Source: Mycobacterium sp. Aquia_213
Lineage (GTDB): Bacteria; Actinomycetota; Actinomycetes; Mycobacteriales; Mycobacteriaceae
Reading direction: 5' to 3'
Assembly (NCBI RefSeq): GCF_026625985.1
Contig: NZ_CP113116.1
Location: 620,001-684,000, forward strand
Length of the DNA stretch: 64,000 nt
The notes beneath the pieces are model-generated. The model made no database searches. It saw only the letters and a program-made list of their open reading frames with translations, and had not been told where the DNA came from. The position numbers and the translations under genes were made by a program. Positions 34,931-43,565 of this stretch are shown here, one piece after another; position 1 is the stretch's first letter; every line of letters begins with the position of its first letter.

Positions 34931-36116
34931 CATCCCTGACATCCCGGCGACGGCACGGTTGCCGTGGGACGCGGCGGACCCTTTCTCATACTACGAACAC
35001 CGACGACGCCGTGAGGGCGACGTGGTCTGGGAACACGGGATGAGGGCGTGGCTAGTCCTCGGCTATCAGCCCGTGCAACAGATCCTCTCCGGTGCCGGCT
35101 GGACGAGTAGCCCGTTGGCGAACGCCAACACCCGGGATGTCCTTCCGGCCGTCGATCGAGATACGTTGCGCAGCAACATCTTATTCAACGACGGCGCGGA
35201 TCATCAGCGGCTGCGCGATTCGGTTCGCGACGTCTTCACTCCCGCATTTATCGCTGGTCTCCACGAAGGCATCGAAGCGATCGCGACGGAAACGATCGAC
35301 CTCATACCCGCCGGAGTCGAGTTCGACTTCATGACCGAAATCGCATCACCGCTACCGATCGCTGTCGTCGCGGCCTGGATGGGTCTCGATGTCGACACGG
35401 CGCGGCTGCTCGGTGAAGAATCGCCGGCGATCAGCCGGATGATCAATGACGTCGGGGACACCAGCGCCGTCGAAGCCGGAACAGCGGCCTTCGCGGCGCT
35501 GCTCGCCGAGCTTCTCCCGCTGGCGGCCGACCGCCGTACCCACCGCCGCGACGACCTGCTCGGTTATATCGCGGCCGACCCGAACCTCGAACTCGACGAC
35601 GTCGTCACCACCGCGGCGATCATCGGTGTCGCCGGACATCAGACAACAGCAAACCTGCTGGGCGCAGCCATGATTCGCCTCTTGAAGCCCAGGCCCAACG
35701 GTGTGCGTCCGGTCGACACCATCGACACGGTCGACGATCGACTTGTCAGCGAGTTGCTGCGCCTTGACGGACCCGTGCAAGCGGTGGCGCGCACCGCCAC
35801 GCTTGACCAGATTGTGGGCGGTGTTGCCATCCATGCCGGCGAACCGGCCGTCGCCGTCATCGCCGCTGCGAACCGCGATCCGGAGGTATTTAGCTGGCCC
35901 ACCAGGCTTCAAGTGGACCGTCCCGGACCCGCGCCGCTGACGTTCGGCTTCGGATCGCACTACTGCCTGGGCGCCGCGCTCGCCCGACTGGAAATTGCCG
36001 TTGCGCTGCAACATATCCTGGCGCGCCGCCCGGTGCTTTGTGGCGATCCGATTTGGCAGGCCACCCCGGGTCTTCGCGGACCAGTACGCGTGTCGATTGC
36101 CTTCGAGGACGGCTAA
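34917..36116 (+). CDS. Cytochrome P450
   Basis: This 399-residue P450 of bacterial length has an I-helix GVAGHQTTANLL (about residue 240), ExxR in ELLR, and the heme-binding loop FGFGSHYCLGAALARLE with Cys near residue 349. It uses ferredoxin and reductase electrons to hydroxylate an unknown substrate. The I-helix has His-Gln-Thr-Thr where most have Glu-Thr-Thr. Overlap with the ABC1 kinase gene suggests joint regulation. The N-terminus has a small repeated IPD motif encoded by CATCCCTGA repeats. Confidence 0.92.
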   Translation: MTIPDIPDIPATARLPWDAADPFSYYEHRRRREGDVVWEHGMRAWLVLGYQPVQQILSGAGWTSSPLANANTRDVLPAVDRDTLRSNILFNDGADHQRLRDSVRDVFTPAFIAGLHEGIEAIATETIDLIPAGVEFDFMTEIASPLPIAVVAAWMGLDVDTARLLGEESPAISRMINDVGDTSAVEAGTAAFAALLAELLPLAADRRTHRRDDLLGYIAADPNLELDDVVTTAAIIGVAGHQTTANLLGAAMIRLLKPRPNGVRPVDTIDTVDDRLVSELLRLDGPVQAVARTATLDQIVGGVAIHAGEPAVAVIAAANRDPEVFSWPTRLQVDRPGPAPLTFGFGSHYCLGAALARLEIAVALQHILARRPVLCGDPIWQATPGLRGPVRVSIAFEDG

Positions 36117-36144
36117 AACCTGTGTGCTGTCGCCGGCGTCGAAG

Positions 36145-36582
36145 TCAATGTTCTTGAAGTGCAGAATAATTGAGGCACACGGTGGTGCCGTCAGGGTCAG
36201 CGTTGATGGTGCAGTGGTCCGCCAAGGCATGCATCAACATGATGCCGCGCGACGCGCGAGGGTCCCGAGGTTGATGCGGCGAAGGGCGATGCCAGGTTCC
36301 GCGATCGCTGACGCACACGCTGATGGTCTGTGCGGCGGGGTCGTAGCCGGCCTGAAGTCTCATGGTGCCGACCGCATGCTGGGCGCTGTAGGCGTGTTCA
36401 ACGCAGTTGGCCAGAGCTTCGTTGACGCCGAGAATGATGTCCCCGCTGACCTCTGGCGACGCGTGTGGCAGCTCCCGCAACCAGCTTTGCAGGGTATGGC
36501 GCAACTGGCACGCGGTCGCGGCATCAGCCGCGCCCGCACAACTCAGTTGCACCGCGGAAACCGGGGGAACCTCAACGCTCAT
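36145..36582 (-). CDS. Anti-sigma factor-type ATP-binding protein (RsbW-like)
   Basis: This 145-residue GHKL-fold protein has an N-box-like GVNEALANCVEHAYS near residue 52 and a glycine-containing DRGTWHRPSPHQPRDPRASRG read in part, followed by RGIMLMHALADH, the standard layout of HATPase_c_2/RsbW anti-sigma kinases. The ATG at 36582 (MSVEVPPVSAV) is used. It lies 100 bp downstream of a response regulator on the same strand, which suggests a stress-response signalling pair. No sigma factor gene is adjacent. Confidence 0.85.
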   Translation of the reverse strand: MSVEVPPVSAVQLSCAGAADAATACQLRHTLQSWLRELPHASPEVSGDIILGVNEALANCVEHAYSAQHAVGTMRLQAGYDPAAQTISVCVSDRGTWHRPSPHQPRDPRASRGIMLMHALADHCTINADPDGTTVCLNYSALQEH

Positions 36583-36682
36583 AAGCCCTCGCATACCCCG
36601 TCGATCCCGGAAAAAACCAAGGCCGCGTATCGCTTTCACCACAGATGAATAGACGCGCTGAGACCCGTTGGAAATCGCAAGG

Positions 36683-37123
36683 CTAGCGACGTGGTGGGAG
36701 CTGCACGATCCGGACGAAGAAGTTGTCGATCTGGCGGATAGCGGCCATGTACTGGTCGAGGTCGACAGGCTTGGTGACGTAGGCATTGGCGTGCAGGTTG
36801 TAGCTGTGCAAGACATCTTCTTGCTCCGACGACGTGGTGAGTACGACGATCGGGATGTCTTGCAGGTCAGGGTCTGATTTGACGGTTTGCAAGACCTGGC
36901 GGCCGTTGAATTTGGGCAGGTTGAGATCCAACAAGATGAGATCGGGCCTTGGCGCGTCGCGGAATTCGCCACGCCGGTAGAGGAAATCCAATCCCTCGGC
37001 CCCATCACGGGCGACGTGGAGATTGTTGGCGATCTTGTGATGCTCGAACGCTTCTCGCGTGATCAACTCATCGCCGGGGTCGTCTTCGACGAGCAGGACG
37101 TCTATCGGATGAGGCGATGTCAT
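36683..37123 (-). CDS. Single-domain response regulator (CheY/Rcp1-like)
   Basis: This 146-residue receiver-only protein has acidic residues Asp14-Asp15, phosphoacceptor Asp66 in LILLDLNLP, and Lys118 in TKPVDLDQY. No output domain is present. The FLYRRGEFRDAPRPDLILLD arrangement is typical of phytochrome-linked Rcp1-type receivers. It probably relays phosphate from an unlinked histidine kinase, perhaps to the downstream RsbW-like protein. Confidence 0.92.
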   Translation of the reverse strand: MTSPHPIDVLLVEDDPGDELITREAFEHHKIANNLHVARDGAEGLDFLYRRGEFRDAPRPDLILLDLNLPKFNGRQVLQTVKSDPDLQDIPIVVLTTSSEQEDVLHSYNLHANAYVTKPVDLDQYMAAIRQIDNFFVRIVQLPPRR

Positions 37124-37238
37124 CGGGGGGATCCACCTTCCGGGCGGGCGACGTTCAAGGAACGTGTCTTGAAAGGTGGAGTACCCCTTGGCAATAGGTA
37201 CTAATCAGGCTGTAGCGCGTTGCTCATGTGACGTTAAC

Positions 37239-37700
37239 CTACTGTCCGGCAACAGCATCCATCGGCGGTCCATCACCGTGTGCAACGTTGCGATGGGCCA
37301 GGCTGGTCGCGAGTGCTTTATTGCCCTGGACGGTCCCAACGATATCCACCGCATCGTTGACCGTGAAATGTGAAGTGACAGTGAGGGGTTTGCTGCCGTT
37401 TCCGGTGATCACGGTGGTGTCCGGGGTGAGCAAATAGGTTTGGGTGTACCCGCTGGCGCTGCGCGCGGTTACCGAGTCCGCCGACACCGCGATTAGGATT
37501 CCCTCCTGGCTCACCGGCTGCGGGGCCGATTCGTGAGCCTCCTCGGAGATCATATGGCTTGGTGCGCTTGAATTTTCGATGTCAATTCCGGTAATCGCCA
37601 GCGCCGCGAAGCTCGCCGCACACAACAGTGAAATGGGCGCGGCGACACCCAGTGATCGGGGTCGCTTGAGCGATCCGGTCATTCGGTGCTTGGCGCCCAC
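37239..37700 (-). CDS. Exported protein with DUF5666-like domain, unknown function
   Basis: This 153-residue protein has a basic N-terminus and hydrophobic segment (LGVAAPISLLCAASFAALAITG), then a beta-rich domain (EGILIAVSADSVTARSASGY, TYLLTPDTTVITGNG, DAVDIVGTVQGNKALATSL) reminiscent of OB-like DUF5666 repeats. It is probably exported or membrane-anchored. No function is assigned. Confidence 0.65.
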   Translation of the reverse strand: MGAKHRMTGSLKRPRSLGVAAPISLLCAASFAALAITGIDIENSSAPSHMISEEAHESAPQPVSQEGILIAVSADSVTARSASGYTQTYLLTPDTTVITGNGSKPLTVTSHFTVNDAVDIVGTVQGNKALATSLAHRNVAHGDGPPMDAVAGQ

Positions 37701-37817
37701 GATCAGTCCTTCTTTCGCGGTCCGGCGCAGACGGTTCTCGACGCCTCCCGAGGCAGATCCGTTGAGTGGTAGTTACCCGACGCGCCGAGCGGGTAAACCC
37801 GGGCGCACCGAAGGGGG

Positions 37818-38132
37818 TCAGCTCGCGTTGAGCGTCGGACAGTCTTGGTAGCGCGCCGCGTCGATGAATGCGTCGGCACGTTCGGCGGCCTCGTCGTCAT
37901 CCACACCGGTCAGGTCCGAATTGTTGGCCTTTTCGGCCGTACTGACGATCTGCTGGCGTGTCCAGCCTTGTGACAGGGCGGCGCATATCGTCTTTTCCGT
38001 CTGGTTTCGATGGTTCGGCCAGTCGGGCAGGAAGGTGACCTGGTCGGCGTGAGCCCTGGCGACGGTGTCAGGCATCGCGGCCACACCTATCAGCGGAATC
38101 ATCAGCGAAACTCCGCACAGCAACTTCTTCAT
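37818..38132 (-). CDS. Secreted DUF732 protein
   Basis: This 104-residue protein has a signal peptide (MKKLLCGVSLMIPLIGVAAM) and a DUF732 domain (FLPDWPNHRN, ICAALSQGWTRQQIV, DAARYQDCP) with the two conserved cysteines. DUF732 proteins are common small secreted mycobacterial proteins of unknown role. Confidence 0.82.
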   Translation of the reverse strand: MKKLLCGVSLMIPLIGVAAMPDTVARAHADQVTFLPDWPNHRNQTEKTICAALSQGWTRQQIVSTAEKANNSDLTGVDDDEAAERADAFIDAARYQDCPTLNAS

Positions 38133-38376
38133 GGCCGCCGACCGTACGTACGTTAACCGGGAGTTTGCTGTGCTGTCACTGTGTGGCCAGCTGCGTTCTT
38201 TGCCTGGCAGAGTCGACGCAAGAAATGACAGCCGTCGCCTTTTGCATCAACCCCACCGGGGTTGTGGTGCTGGATTGAGCCGACGACCGCGGCGCGGCCA
38301 GCGGAAACGCAGCCGGCATGTCCGCCGCCATCCGGCGGTGTTGACCGAAACTTGCGACACTCGCAAACTGGTTGAT

Positions 38377-39177
38377 ATGCGCGACCGCGAGACGATCGAC
38401 TCCGAATTGCGGCGCGCCGCGCTAAGGCGTCAATCGCTCCGCCGGCAGGGCCGTCAACCGTCGTCGCGAGAGGCCGACGAACTGCTCGACGAACTCCTGG
38501 CCCACAGCTCAGGGGCGCCGCACGCCGACGCCGTGACGGCGCCGGAAATCGAGTTGTTCGTCCCCGACACCTGGTTGCGCGAAACCCCCACCCGCACCGC
38601 GCCTCGCCGACGCAAGGGTGGGCTGCACCGCGTGGGCCTGCTCGCGGCATTGCCGCTATCCCTGGTCGCCGTTTTCGCCGCGGTGGTGATGATGTTCGGT
38701 GTGCACCACCAGGATTCATCGGCGCAGCAGCCGGATGGGCAGCAAACCGATAACCCGCCGTCGGCCGCTGCGCCCAAGTCGTTAGCGCCGAAAGCGCCCG
38801 CTGCGCGGGTCGACGTTGCCGACGCGGTGCTCGTTGATGCGTTGAAGCACGAAGGCGTGCCGGTTCCCAGTCAGGAATACGTGACGGCCCAAGGCCATGC
38901 CGTCTGCGACTTCCTGGCCCAGCATCGCAGTTTCGCGGATGCGGTCGGATTCGTGCAGCGATCGTCGATTTGGGACGCCAACCAAAGCGCCGACGTCACC
39001 GCGGGTGCCATCGTCGCGTACTGCCCGCAGTCTCAACCCTCCACCGCGGACCAGCTGCAGCCGGCCTATCAGAACACGCTCTCCGATCTGCAGGCGATCG
39101 AAGGAAAACTGCAAGGCATCCAAGACGATCTGCACGGTATCCAGGGCGGTCTGGACGCCATCCCGGGCCACTCGTAA
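38377..39177 (+). CDS. Membrane-anchored DUF732 protein
   Basis: This 266-residue protein has a charged N-terminal segment (about 1-85), a transmembrane helix near residues 86-108 (VGLLAALPLSLVAVFAAVVMMF), a Pro/Ala/Ser linker, and a DUF732 domain (DALKHEGVPVPSQEYVTAQG, VCDFLAQHRS, GAIVAYCPQ). A C-terminal helix has repeated LQGIQDDLHGIQGGLDAI heptads. The ATG at 38377 is preferred over a much longer upstream extension that overlaps the divergent DUF732 gene. Confidence 0.78.
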   Translation: MRDRETIDSELRRAALRRQSLRRQGRQPSSREADELLDELLAHSSGAPHADAVTAPEIELFVPDTWLRETPTRTAPRRRKGGLHRVGLLAALPLSLVAVFAAVVMMFGVHHQDSSAQQPDGQQTDNPPSAAAPKSLAPKAPAARVDVADAVLVDALKHEGVPVPSQEYVTAQGHAVCDFLAQHRSFADAVGFVQRSSIWDANQSADVTAGAIVAYCPQSQPSTADQLQPAYQNTLSDLQAIEGKLQGIQDDLHGIQGGLDAIPGHS

Positions 39178-39207
39178 ACCGGGTCATCGCCGACAGCAAT
39201 ACTGCGT

Positions 39208-39335
39208 CGAGCCTCCTGTCAGGATTGAACTCACCCGACGGGCCCGCGGGCGGGTGGCAAAAACCCGTCCTAGCTGCGAAAGCGCATCACTCGAGGTGCC
39301 CGCAGATGTCTGCAACCGTCGGCGAATTGTGGGCA
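39208..39335. repeat. Diverged direct repeat, copy A
   Basis: This stretch contains CCTGTCAGGATTGAACTC near its start, AAACCCGTCCTAGCTGCGAAAG in the middle and GGCGAATTGTGGGCA at its end. The same three blocks, in the same order and spacing with point differences, recur at 41218-41343. The pair brackets about 1.9 kb carrying three genes. It may mark an old integration or duplication event. Confidence 0.65.
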
Positions 39336-39365
39336 CAAAGGATTGCCTCGACATCCTGGCGATCA

Positions 39366-39809
39366 TCAAATGGGCCGCAAGGATCGTCGCTTACGGCCTC
39401 GATAGAGCTGATATAGATTCACTGCCGCTAAGAACATAACGAACAATGGAATAAATGGAGGTTTTATCCCTAGGGGCAGTACGTTTGCCGGCACTTCCGG
39501 CCGCAAATGCACGTAACTCGCAATCCCCATATTGACGATCAGTCCGGCTGAGGCGACGAACACGATCGGCGTATAAAGATTCGGGATCCGCTGTCTGAAG
39601 CAGGACGCCAAAAGCAGGCCGAGGCCAATGGACATTTCTCCGGCTTTACCCATTGGGATGCTGAATCGCGGCAGGCCACTCTTGGTTATCTGGACATCGA
39701 ACATCGTACGAAAAGGCTCAAATAATTTCAAGAACCCAAATAAGAACATGAACACACCCAGAAACATCGAATTATATTTTAAGATCTCGTTTTCTTTGGT
39801 TTGCTTCAC
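39366..39809 (-). CDS. DoxX-like integral membrane protein
   Basis: This 147-residue protein has about four hydrophobic helices (FLGVFMFLFGFLKLF, MSIGLGLLLA, PIVFVASAGLIVNMGI, FIPLFVMFLAAVNLYQLY) and resembles DoxX/DoxD-type small membrane proteins. The GTG at 39809 is used because AGAGGAACTT precedes it. Base composition is clearly more AT-rich than neighbouring genes (for example TTAAGATCTCGTTTTC), suggesting acquisition from another source. The function is unknown. Confidence 0.65.
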   Translation of the reverse strand: MKQTKENEILKYNSMFLGVFMFLFGFLKLFEPFRTMFDVQITKSGLPRFSIPMGKAGEMSIGLGLLLASCFRQRIPNLYTPIVFVASAGLIVNMGIASYVHLRPEVPANVLPLGIKPPFIPLFVMFLAAVNLYQLYRGRKRRSLRPI

Positions 39810-39922
39810 AAGTTCCTCTCTTTGTGTCGGCTCTATTTCTGCCGAGGTGCATCCATGCCGTCTAGCTGGTTCGGTTCGGCCACACCACGTCCAACGTTGG
39901 GCGCGGCATGGTGCGGCGTCGC

Positions 39923-40408
39923 TCACCGTGCTTCCGGGTGGTCGGTCAGATACCTGATGAAGCCGACCACGTCGTCGGGAACGAGCCGTCCGATCGCCCC
40001 GGTCGAGTAGACGGCGAGGCGCACCGTCCCATCCGGTGCCAGGATGACGCCGGTCGATTGCAAATAGTGCGGATCGTCGTTGACGTAGGCACCTATTGCC
40101 GCGGCGATCTTGTCGGCGTCGGCGCTGTGGCCGACCGGAAAGCGCAGCTTGCGCTTGGCGACCAGCGCTGCGGAGGTGTCCTCATGATCGACGGATAAGG
40201 CGACGACCTTGACGCTGAGCTCGCTCAGGGTGTCGAGTGCACGCGAGAATGCGCCGAGCTGCGCGTTGCAGTAGGGGCACCACGAGCCGCGGTAGATCAG
40301 GATGACGCCGTAGGAGCCGGCGAGGTCGCCCGGCAGGCTGATCGTGCCGCCACCGACGGCGGGAACGTCGAGTGGGGGGAACGGCTGGCCATAGTTGAGG
40401 CGCGACAT
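39923..40408 (-). CDS. Peroxiredoxin/AhpC-TSA family protein
   Basis: This 161-residue thioredoxin-fold protein has the redox motif SWCPYC (Cys44 and Cys47) and an AhpC/TSA layout (FPVGHSADADKIAAAIGAYV, GVILAPDGTVRLAVYS). It probably reduces peroxides or acts as a thiol oxidoreductase. It diverges from a TetR gene across 90 bp, suggesting regulated expression. Confidence 0.85.
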   Translation of the reverse strand: MSRLNYGQPFPPLDVPAVGGGTISLPGDLAGSYGVILIYRGSWCPYCNAQLGAFSRALDTLSELSVKVVALSVDHEDTSAALVAKRKLRFPVGHSADADKIAAAIGAYVNDDPHYLQSTGVILAPDGTVRLAVYSTGAIGRLVPDDVVGFIRYLTDHPEAR

Positions 40409-40498
40409 CGGCGTCCTTCCACGGTGGTTCGTTGGCTACTCGGCCATAATGCTGGGGCAAAACTGGACTGACAATTCCAATTCGGATAGCGTCCGGTC

Positions 40499-41131
40499 GT
40501 GGCGTCAAAGGAGGGTCGGCCTGCCGCGCGGCTCACGGCGCGCGGCGCGGTAACCAAAGCCCGCATCGTGGCTGCAGCGGCCGCACTGGTCCGGGAGCGC
40601 GGGGTGGCAGGGACGAGCCTGGACGCCGTCATGACCGCCACCGGCACCAGCAGGTCGCAGCTGTATCACTACTTCGTCAACAAAGACGCGCTCATCGGCG
40701 AGGTGATCAAGGCCCAACTCGGCCGCGTCATCGCCGCTCAGGAGCCGTCCCTACGCGAGGTCTCGTCGTGGGACGGGCTGCAGCGGTGGTGCGATCATCT
40801 CGTGACCATGACCCGCGAGACGCAAGGTGTTGGCGGCTGCCCACTCGGTTCGCTCGTGAGCGAACTCGCCGACCGATCCGACTCGGCGCGACATGAACTT
40901 GTGCGGTCCTTTGCCGAATGGCAGTCATACCTATCCAACGGCTTCGCAGTCATGCGCGACAACGGCGAACTCGTCCCAGAAGCCGACGTGGACGAACTCG
41001 CGCTAACGATGATGAGTGGATTGCAGGGCGGACTCCTCATGGCGCAAGCCACGCACAGCGCTCGTCCCCTCGAACTGGCCCTCAACATGGCGCTCGGGCA
41101 CATCGCCGGATACCGGCGCAGCCCGAAGTAA
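40499..41131 (+). CDS. TetR family transcriptional regulator
   Basis: This 210-residue TetR protein has an HTH at residues about 19-65 (TKARIVAAAAALVRERGVAG, TGTSRSQLYHYFVNKDALIG) and a C-terminal helical domain. The GTG at 40499 gives the start. It lies divergent from the peroxiredoxin gene, its likely target. It is of the subgroup often controlling oxidative or electrophile responses, but the ligand is unknown. Confidence 0.87.
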   Translation: MASKEGRPAARLTARGAVTKARIVAAAAALVRERGVAGTSLDAVMTATGTSRSQLYHYFVNKDALIGEVIKAQLGRVIAAQEPSLREVSSWDGLQRWCDHLVTMTRETQGVGGCPLGSLVSELADRSDSARHELVRSFAEWQSYLSNGFAVMRDNGELVPEADVDELALTMMSGLQGGLLMAQATHSARPLELALNMALGHIAGYRRSPK

Positions 41132-41217
41132 AGGCCACCGCCTTGAACAGTGGGGCAACCGCACGATTAATTCACACCGAAAGCGCCCCCAGGAGCACCG
41201 ACGGGAACCGAAAGCGG

Positions 41218-41343
41218 GAGCCCCCTGTCAGGATTGAACTCGCCTGGCGGTGCAGCGGGGGAGGGTGAAACCGCGTCCCAGCAGTGAAAGTTCGTTAATG
41301 GTGATCATGCGAGATATCTGTAACTGCGGGCGAATTGTGGGCA
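41218..41343. repeat. Diverged direct repeat, copy B, at the left edge of the accessory region
   Basis: This copy contains CCTGTCAGGATTGAACTC, AAACCGCGTCCCAGCAGTGAAAG read in part, and GGGCGAATTGTGGGCA, matching copy A at 39208-39335. It sits exactly where core-like genes give way to island-type genes. An attachment-site role is possible, but no integrase is adjacent and the sequence does not fold as a tRNA T-arm. Confidence 0.6.
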
Positions 41344-41463
41344 TTTTGTGGGCGTGCTCAGCCCGCCCGGCTACCACTTTGTTGTTGGCCGCGCTCAAAG
41401 ACGCGGCGGCGTGTCAGGCGCGGACACCGCAAGAGTGTCGGTGGCCGCTGGGACGATGGGCGA

Positions 41464-41955
41464 GTGGACGCGGGACTGGCGGCATTCCTTGGAGCGATAG
41501 CGGGCGCAGCGATTGCGGGCGTGCCGCCAGTGGTCGCCGCGTTCGTTCAACGGGGCACGGCCAAAGCGCAGCGCGAGCACGACAAGGCCGAGAAGGACGC
41601 GCAGCGCGAGCACGACAAGGCCGAGACGGACGCGCAGCGCGAGCACGACCGGCTGGCTGCCGCGCGGAGCGGTCGCGGGAAGCAGATCGCCTATTGGCGA
41701 GACGGGTTGGCCCGCGCCGCTTTGACGTACCAATCGTGGTCGAACATCTATGACAACGAGCGGCAGCGGGAACAGGCCATCACGGACGGCCACTTCGTTC
41801 CTAACGCCGTTCCCGATGCGTGGTTTCAAAGTCTGCGGCCACACCTCGCCTCACGAGAGTTGCACGAAGCGGCAGTGCTGCGCTGCGACGATCACCTAGT
41901 GCTGGAACTCGGCAACGAAATCAACCGCCTGCAACGCGAGTGGGCAGAGGAATGA
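41464..41955 (+). CDS. Membrane-anchored coiled-coil protein, unknown function
   Basis: This 163-residue protein starts at the GTG at 41464. An N-terminal hydrophobic helix (AFLGAIAGAAIAGVPPVVAAF) is followed by three near-perfect 11-residue repeats AQREHDKAEKD encoded by a 33-bp DNA repeat (about 41565-41655), then a helical domain (WRDGLARAALTYQSWSNIYD). Eleven-residue repeats form right-handed coiled coils. It overlaps the next gene by ATGA. No family is recognised. Confidence 0.7.
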   Translation: MDAGLAAFLGAIAGAAIAGVPPVVAAFVQRGTAKAQREHDKAEKDAQREHDKAETDAQREHDRLAAARSGRGKQIAYWRDGLARAALTYQSWSNIYDNERQREQAITDGHFVPNAVPDAWFQSLRPHLASRELHEAAVLRCDDHLVLELGNEINRLQREWAEE

Positions 41956-42437
41956 TCGGGCCGACGAGTCCGCCGCTGGGGAGTCGTCCGACCCTTGTGA
42001 GCCTGTTTCAGAGCGGCGACGAAATCGCGCTGCCCATACAGCGCAACGGCGTTGGCCCCGTGGAGTATCACTTGGCGACGATCACAGCCCTAGAAGACGA
42101 CGAGCCGAACCGGCGCATCCGCATGACGTTTAATATTCCGGCGTTCGACCGGATCGGTACCCAAGACGTCAGACCCGGCGACTTGATGCACCGCATGACC
42201 GCGACCGACGACTCGCGCGATCCGGTATACGTTGCCGCCAGGGATCTTTGGAAATGGGAAGGCTTGATGATCAGCGACCCTGACGGCAACGGGCGGGTCC
42301 GAATCCTCCGAACGGAGCGCGGCCCGCACCCTAGTGACAGTCACGAAATCCTAGCGCTCGTCGTGGAGGACGAGCAGCACCAGCGCCGACCGATATTCGT
42401 AGAAATGACCGGTGGGCTGTTCTGCGAGTGGTACTAG
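41952..42437 (+). CDS. Hypothetical protein
   Basis: This 161-residue protein has an ATG at 41952 overlapping the preceding stop. The sequence is soluble and beta-rich (FQSGDEIALPIQRNGVGPVE, RRIRMTFNIPAFDRIGTQDV, HEILALVVEDEQHQRRPIFV). No family is recognised. Coupling with the coiled-coil membrane protein upstream suggests a two-protein unit. Confidence 0.65.
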   Translation: MIGPTSPPLGSRPTLVSLFQSGDEIALPIQRNGVGPVEYHLATITALEDDEPNRRIRMTFNIPAFDRIGTQDVRPGDLMHRMTATDDSRDPVYVAARDLWKWEGLMISDPDGNGRVRILRTERGPHPSDSHEILALVVEDEQHQRRPIFVEMTGGLFCEWY

Positions 42438-42528
42438 ACCTGAAGAGGTTGACGTACCGGCACACGACGAAGAGCCGATCCTCGCCCAGGGGCCAGCATA
42501 CGAGGCGCTCAATGGGAGAATGCATTAC

Positions 42529-43392
42529 ATGACCGATCAAGCGTTCTCGGAGAGCGACTTGCGTCGGTGGATGCGCACAGCAGTTGATCTGGGGAAGCAG
42601 AGCGTGGCCGAACAAGGCAAGGTGACCCCTTACGTCGGCGCTGTCGTCGTAAAGGATGGCGAAGTAGTCGGTTCCGGGTATCGGGGGAAGACGGGTGCGG
42701 GCAATCACGCCGAGTACGGCGTACTTAAAGGTCTGGCGGACACCGACCTCACCGGCGCACAGGTTTTCTCGACGCTTGAGCCATGTTCAAAACGCGGTCC
42801 CGACAGAATCCCATGTGCGCGAAGGCTTGCTGAGGCTCGGGTGAGCGATGTGTGGATTGGACTCTACGATCAGAATCCGGTCATCGACCGCCGAGGATGG
42901 AAAATCCTGCGTGACGCTGGCGTCACGGTGCACGACTTCCCATCGGATCTGCGAGACGAAATCGCGCTCGACAACAGTCAATTCATGGGCCAGTACAAGG
43001 TGGCGACCGGCGAATCGGGCCAGGTGACATTCGACGGCAGCGCAACAGCGGGCGGCATACTGGTGCGGAGTTCGATTGGAGACATTCAGATCCGAACCAG
43101 CCCGATGGGCGCCCGCGGCGTGTGGCTCATCGAACACGGCCACAACGTCGCCGCAATTCCGTACGGGCGTGAGTTCGAGGAGATCGACGATCCGGCGACT
43201 TTGCGTTTCGGTCACAGCCACTTCGCCCAGCTTGGACCAAGCGAGATGGCATGCCTGCGTAGCGAGCGCGGCTACCTGCTGTTGAAGAATGTGTCCAAGC
43301 GCGAGCCCAATGTCATCGACCTGCTTTATCAGGTACGGGGTCGTCCTGTATCGCCCGAGCCAACTAAATCTGTATCCGACACGACGGTGTAG
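42529..43392 (+). CDS. Cytidine/deoxycytidylate deaminase-like (RibD N-domain-like) protein with extra C-terminal domain
   Basis: The first 150 residues carry the zinc-dependent deaminase motifs: HAEYGVLKGL (His-Ala-Glu) and EPCSKRGPDRIPCARRL (PCx8C), closest to RibD/dCMP deaminases. The remaining 140 residues (from about QVTFDGSATAGGILVRSSIG) show no recognised family. The ATG at 42529 (MTDQAFSESDLRRWM) is chosen; an in-frame GTG at 42412 would overlap the previous gene. It probably deaminates a nucleotide or pterin-like base. Its place upstream of a toxin-antitoxin pair and a 7-deazaguanine cluster is notable. Confidence 0.72.
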   Translation: MTDQAFSESDLRRWMRTAVDLGKQSVAEQGKVTPYVGAVVVKDGEVVGSGYRGKTGAGNHAEYGVLKGLADTDLTGAQVFSTLEPCSKRGPDRIPCARRLAEARVSDVWIGLYDQNPVIDRRGWKILRDAGVTVHDFPSDLRDEIALDNSQFMGQYKVATGESGQVTFDGSATAGGILVRSSIGDIQIRTSPMGARGVWLIEHGHNVAAIPYGREFEEIDDPATLRFGHSHFAQLGPSEMACLRSERGYLLLKNVSKREPNVIDLLYQVRGRPVSPEPTKSVSDTTV

Positions 43393-43565
43393 CGGCGGCA
43401 CCGAGCACAGCTAGCAGGTGGCCGGTCGGCTCGGCTAGCCGTAGGCCAAGTGAACGCTTAGAACGAGTGGGCGCTCGTGCGATCAGCGTCGTAGATACTC
43501 AACGTTATGCCTGGTCAGCAACTTCCTCTTTCTTATATGACAGAATCTCGGTACACTTTGGTGTC

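Noticed and set aside
39218..39240. Possible tRNA T-arm in TGTCAGGATTGAACTC (also at 41226-41241)
   Set aside because: The flanking bases do not form a five-pair T-stem and no acceptor or anticodon arm is found on either strand.
40440..40498. TGGACTGACAATTCCA as a TetR operator before the 40499 gene
   Set aside because: Only four bases per arm are complementary, so it is too weak to report as an operator.
41560..41660. CRISPR-like short repeats
   Set aside because: The 33-bp units are in frame within a coding region, have no unique spacers, and encode an eleven-residue coiled-coil repeat.
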